Assembly (NCBI RefSeq): GCF_022201045.2
Contig: NC_068562.1
Span: forward strand, 7,236,001 to 7,300,000
DNA: 64,000 nt
Reading direction: 5' to 3'
Origin: Citrus sinensis
Lineage: Eukaryota > Streptophyta > Magnoliopsida > Sapindales > Rutaceae
Below are positions 59,301-64,000 of this stretch, piece after piece. The notes beneath the pieces are model-generated. The model saw nothing but the letters and a program-made list of their open reading frames with translations. It did not search any database and was not told the DNA's origin. Every line of letters starts with the position of its first letter. The first letter of the stretch is position 1. Position numbers and translations under genes: made by a program.

Positions 59301-62300
59301 TGAACAACACTATCCCCTACATGTTCTTTCTAAATGGAAGTTCTTAGTAGATGCATCAAAAGTGCTTCTTTTCAATGTGGCATGATGCCATTTGATTTAT
59401 GAGCGGGCAATATGACTTTTGTTCCTTATCTCTCGCGAAAGTAGATAACTTTTTTCATGCTGTTTGTCATTGTTTTTATTAGTCATATTCCTTAAACAAT
59501 GTTGCCAATCCAAGGCACTGTCCTGTGTCGCTCCCTAGAATTTTTCTTATTTTATTAAATGAATTATGTACTGTTAGGTTGTGGACAAAGATTCTATTTC
59601 TGGTTTTGTTGGTTGATGTGTTTTCTCATTTGGCAGGTTGAGCGATGCCTACGTTTGTTGAAAGCTTTTTCTTCAAAACTATTTGAGCCAAAGTCTTTTG
59701 GATGTGGAGATAGTTTTGAGAACGAACAACTGAAATTTGGAAGAAAATTTCGTAAAACTGAACAACTTGTAGAACTTCCTGTTGACCATCAAATTTATGA
59801 TATGGTTGATGCTGAGGGATCTGAGGGTCTTGCTGTTATGGAGGTGTGCGCGTAACAGATTCCATTATATATATTTTCCTGAAATGTTTTAATAGTATTT
59901 CAAATGTTTTCCTCGCTGGAGCACCAAAAGGAAAAGATGATGTCTTTTGATGTCAAATGTTTGGTGCTTTTAGCCTTGAACATTTAATTTCTATGCTTTA
60001 TCACAGTGGACAACATTTAAAAACCAATATGAGTGCTCAGGTTGATAAGTTTAGAATATATATCGGAATCTTTTCAGTAGTTATTGCTAGTTTGAGTTAT
60101 ATTACCCTAACCATCTATTACAGTTTTTCATATTGATATTTGCTTGTGCAGGTTTGTGACAGGCTTGGAATTGATAAGAAGAAGAACTATTCTCGGTTTT
60201 GTAACATGTTCTCTAGATTTGGAATGCATCTGCAGGCAGAGAACCATAAAAAAACTGTGGCATTTCGAGTTTGGACGTCTGGAAACTCTAATTCTAGATC
60301 TTCTAATGCATTTCTAAGTAAATTAAACGTTGACATAGACAATCTGGATGATGTTTCTCATGGAGCGGCTCAAACCTTTCTTGGGAATGATCATTCAACT
60401 TCAGGAGGTGATACTGCTAATCCTGGACATAAGACTGACACTGAAATCAACACTGGAACTTGTTGTGCCTCCTTTGGAGAAGGTGAAAATAACTGTATAG
60501 TTTCATGTCCTGAGCAAGAGTTGGTCCATGAGCCAAGTGGTATGGCTGCTGAAGGAGAATTTGATTTAGTGAGTACGGCAATGAAAAAAAATGTTTCTCC
60601 AGCAGAAACGAAAGTCCTTGCTCCCTCAAAACCACTTAAAAATCCATCCCCATTTTTGACTCCTAATTACTTGCGAAGGGAGCAAAGGATACTCGAACGC
60701 TTACAGGTTTTTTATTTCATTGCCTTCACTCAATGCTTACATAAGGCTCTTGTTTCTTCTTTCAAATGGTCAATATTATCGATTCTTAACCATTTTTCCA
60801 TTGTTCTTCCTCAGGATGAGAAGTTCATTTTGAGATCTGAGCTCCTAAAGTGGCTTACGAGTCTTGAGGACGCATGTACAACAGTTGACCGCAAGGTTGT
60901 TGGACGAATATTAGCAAACCTTCAGCAGCAAGGGCACTGCAAATGCGTAAATATTAATGTCCCAGTTGTCACAAATTGTGGCCGGAGCCGTATCACTCAG
61001 GTGGTTCTGCATCCTTCTGTTCAGAGTTTGACTCCAGACCTACTTAGTGAAATTCATGATAGAATAAGGAATTTTGAGATCCAAGTTCATGGCCGGGGCT
61101 CGTCTAAGTGGAAGAAAAATGAATCAGTTCCTGTATTGGATGGTGTCCAGAGAACTCATAGCCGTGTAGATTCAGATGAAAAAGCCATTAGATCAGAAGC
61201 TATGCGTGCTAATGGATTTGTTCTGGCAAAAATGGTTCGTGCAAAGCTGCTGCATAGCTTTCTATGGGATTATCTCAGTAGTTCATCTGGTTGGGATGAG
61301 TCTGGAAAACTTGTGCCTGACTTAAAAAATCCCTGCAGCTCATGCTATTTGTTTTCACTTGAAGCAGCCATTAAGAACATTCCACTTGAACTCTTCTTGC
61401 AAGTTGCAGGATCTACTCAAAAGTTTGATGATATGATCGAGAAGTGTAAGAGGGGTTTATGTCTTTCTAATCTTCCAATCCAAGAGTATCGACTTATGAT
61501 GAATACTCAAGCAACTGGGAGACTATCATTGATCATTGACATTCTACGCCGGTTGAAGGTATTATTACTTGGTCAAATTCGAAATAACTTCACTATGCAA
61601 ATGTAATCATCCTTTTAAACTGTTTGCCGTATTTTTTTATTTCAATCGTTTTACCATTTTTTTTATGAGGTTCATATAAAATTTTATCATTCTGAATGTG
61701 AAAGTTGTAACATTTTTTTTTAACCTTCCAACCAGATGGCTAATTTTTGGTATGTAAACTGTATTTTATATGAGCACCAGGGCAGTTATTTTGCATGAGT
61801 TTTGTAATGCATGCAATGAAATATTGGCATTTTGCATTAGACACGGTACTGAGTCGGCTAGAAGAAACATTTGTGACATCAAATATTTGCTTGTTCTGTT
61901 GTTAGAGAAGTTGTGCTAAAAAATCACATTGTTTGATGTCTCCACTGTGGTATTCGACTCTGTGAATGGTTGAAATTGATGCTGGTCTGCAATATTGAAA
62001 TTGAATATTTGATCTCAATGTAGCATTATTTGTGTCAGCATATGAGATGACAGATTCTCAGTGACCTTATTTGGGTTGGAATTTAATCAATTTGAACTTG
62101 AGCTCATACAAATAGAGAGCTACAGTTCTGCACAACATCCGTATAATGTTTCATGGAATTGCAAAATGACCTTCAAATAGCATATAGGATTCCTGAACTT
62201 AAATACTGTATGTGTATTCAAATTAAATTTCTACTTAGGTTGAGTTCATTCCAATGAAAATTTTTCTTGCTTTGAATGAAGAATCTGAATTGGGAGCATA

Positions 62301-63875
62301 ACTGATTTCTTAATTTGGCCAGTACCAGTCATACTGACTCATGCACTTTTTTGGTTAATCCAGTGAAAACTCTAGCAACCGTATCAATTTAGTAAGTGGA
62401 TGGTCCATCTCCTGGCTGTGTCATCTACTGGCTATGTGTTCTTTTATCTTTAAGAAACACGGTTGTCATTCACTTCGACATTAACGTAAACGAAGATGTA
62501 ACTGTGTCGCCTGTCCTTCTGCAGTGGATTATTTTATCCTATTTCTTGTGGATTTCCTTATCTTTGAGAAACTGGATTTCCATTCAATTAAAATTATAGT
62601 AATTGATTTTGTATTTGTGTTATAGATCGATATTATCATGACTAGCATCTGATTTTTATGATGTAGTTGATCCGGCTTGTAAGTAATGGACACTCAGATA
62701 ACGGGACCAAGATCTTGCATGCCAATTTGACACATGCAATGGAACTTAAACCTTACATAGAGGAACCACCAACAGTAGCTGCAACATCCAACTCTATGTC
62801 TCTTGACCTTCGGCCACGAATCAGACATGATTTCATCTTCTCAAATAGAGAAGCTGTTAATGAATATTGGCAAACTTTAGAGTATTGTTATGCTGCTGCT
62901 GATTCAAGAGCTGCCTCACATGCATTTCCTGGATCTGCCGTTCATGAGGTATGCACTTCACAGTTTTCTTCTTCCTCTATTTTGACCTTTTCTTTTAAAT
63001 ATTTTTTCAACAACAAACAATTTAACGAATTATGTTAATACAGGTATAATATTCATGCTGTCATTTATGTGTACTCCATGTTGCTATAGCAAGTATCAAT
63101 TGGATAGGCTGTTTTATACCAAATTGTTCCTACAGGTTTTTCATTATCGGTCATGGACCTCAGTCCGGGTTATGACAGCTGATCAGCGTGCTGAGCTCCT
63201 GAAGCGTATAGTGAGGGATAACGTTCGTGAAAAGATCCCATTCAAAGAGTGTGAGAAAATTGCAAAGGATCTTAGTCTGACATTAGAGCAGGTTAGGTTC
63301 AGTTAGCTTAGCATACATTGTCAGTATCTGTTGTTTTGTTTGGTTCATGTCTGAGTTTCTTGGGAAGCGTACCTCATATTTGTTCTCACCCTTCTTATAT
63401 ATTTATAATTTTTTCATCTTTTTGGTTGAACTGATACATAGTGTCTCTGTGAATGCTACTTGCAGGTGCTGCGCGTGTATTATGATAAGCGCCACCAACG
63501 TCTTGATAGATTTCAGGGTGCATCCGGTGCAAATGGGAATGAGTTTGCGCCACTGAAGAATAAATGTTCATCATCCCAGAAAAGAAAGAAGTCTTTAGAA
63601 GAAAGATCAGTGAAGCGCTCAAGAGTTGATGCTGTAACTAGACAATTGGTTGGGCTAACTGGTGCTACGAACGAGTTTGTGGAAGAACAAAATCCTTCAG
63701 CAGTTTATTCAGGAGAACCTGACTTTCATAAGGAGGATGATCATTTAGAAATGGTTGGAGAGCCTGGATTGAGCGACGAAGATGATGAGTGCCATTCCTT
63801 GCTTAGTCAACTTGCCTTTTCAAAGCTAAGGCCATCACGCCAAAAGAGATTCTCATGGACAGATGAAGCTGATAG
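56313..63875 (+). CDS. TFIIIC largest subunit (B-block binding), 5' part; runs off the window
   Basis: Exons visible: 56313-56659, 57512-57911, 58106-58180, 58318-58380, 59637-59843, 60152-60706, 60815-61558, 62667-62948, 63136-63291, 63466-63875, about 1,080 aa so far; the gene continues past the edge after a donor (GATAG/GTAAAG). The start MDAIISSALEEICSQG and the winged-helix block (PQRRVLERLAITR, SQLAKEFGIEGNNFFYIVK) match the plant homologue of human GTF3C1. Further on are VCDRLGIDKKKNY, RRLKLIRL across a junction, and a basic SQKRKKSLEERSVKRSR nuclear signal. A Myb-like start (KRFSWTDEADR) stands at the edge. The protein binds the B box of tRNA genes and recruits RNA polymerase III through TFIIIB. 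Confidence 0.93.
57108..57302 (+). other. First intron of the TFIIIC gene (56660-57511), no gene inside
   Basis: Open frame of 64 codons inside the intron without any family likeness; AT-rich surroundings. A poly-T run lies at about 56894-56910. Confidence 0.5.
58381..59636. other. Long intron of the TFIIIC gene, possible transposon remnant
   Basis: From about 58460 (TTAGGTGGCATTTGTTTTTT) to about 59012 (poly-A then TACTTAG) the DNA has the look of an inserted non-autonomous element, with CTGAATAGATCTAAATG-type internal text. Clear inverted ends or a duplication were not found. Confidence 0.3.
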
Positions 63876-64000
63876 GTAAAGGAAAAGAAGCATAATTTCT
63901 AAATCATAAATCCACCTAAAGTAAATCACTATAAATAATCACTTAAGAAAACATGGCGTATTGCAACCATCCGGGTGGCTCATTTCATCTATGTTAATAA

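Noticed and set aside
1-64000. CRISPR arrays, bacterial operons, organelle insertions or integrated virus
   Set aside because: None seen. Repeats are eukaryotic transposons and microsatellites, and no viral gene was recognised.

Overview
This window is nuclear DNA from a flowering plant, almost certainly a eudicot. Genes are intron-rich with GT-AG junctions and AT-rich introns. The gene families are plant-specific (GDSL esterase, PLS-class PPR, TRF-like Myb, ELF4-like, ankyrin-PGG). The intergenic DNA is full of plant transposons (MULE, hAT, MITE, solo LTRs). The species cannot be fixed from sequence alone; a rosid such as Citrus would fit, but that is only an impression. No organellar or bacterial features were seen.

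Layout. 36-1778 (+): five-exon GDSL esterase/lipase. 1779-7849: transposon nest (a hAT element, several MULE-type elements, two FAR1-type coding remnants) plus a frame-broken RING-H2 pseudogene. 7850-9599 (+): two-exon PPR gene. 9987-13714 (-): eleven-exon DRG GTPase. 14903-19118 (-): eight-exon TRF-like Myb/SANT protein. 19.7-28.5 kb: intergenic, with hAT and MULE-like elements and, at 24.36-26.46 kb, a tandem array of about 138-nt units whose two-hairpin form on the minus strand resembles H/ACA snoRNAs. 28534-30912 (+): nine-exon chloroplast-type NAD(P)-binding Rossmann protein. 33261-33605 and 37991-38320 (-): tandem ELF4-like genes, each with a 5'UTR intron. 39.3-51.4 kb: transposon-rich, with two solo LTRs, two hAT elements and a DOG1-domain pseudogene. 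51398-55013 (+): ankyrin-PGG membrane protein. 56313 to beyond the right edge (+): largest TFIIIC subunit (B-block binding).

The order TFIIIC / ELF4-like / NAD(P)-binding / TRFL / DRG matches, as I remember the Arabidopsis map, the two duplicated chromosome 1 blocks near At1g17450-17470 and At1g72630-72660. The core of the window therefore looks like an unfractionated version of that block, later enlarged by transposons and by ELF4-like duplication.

Exon boundaries were read by eye from GT-AG sites and reading-frame continuity. All CDS models close without internal stops. The strongest undescribed candidate is the snoRNA-like array. The best-supported structural calls are the transposons with target-site duplications (8 bp for hAT, 9-10 bp for MULE-like, 5 bp for one LTR).
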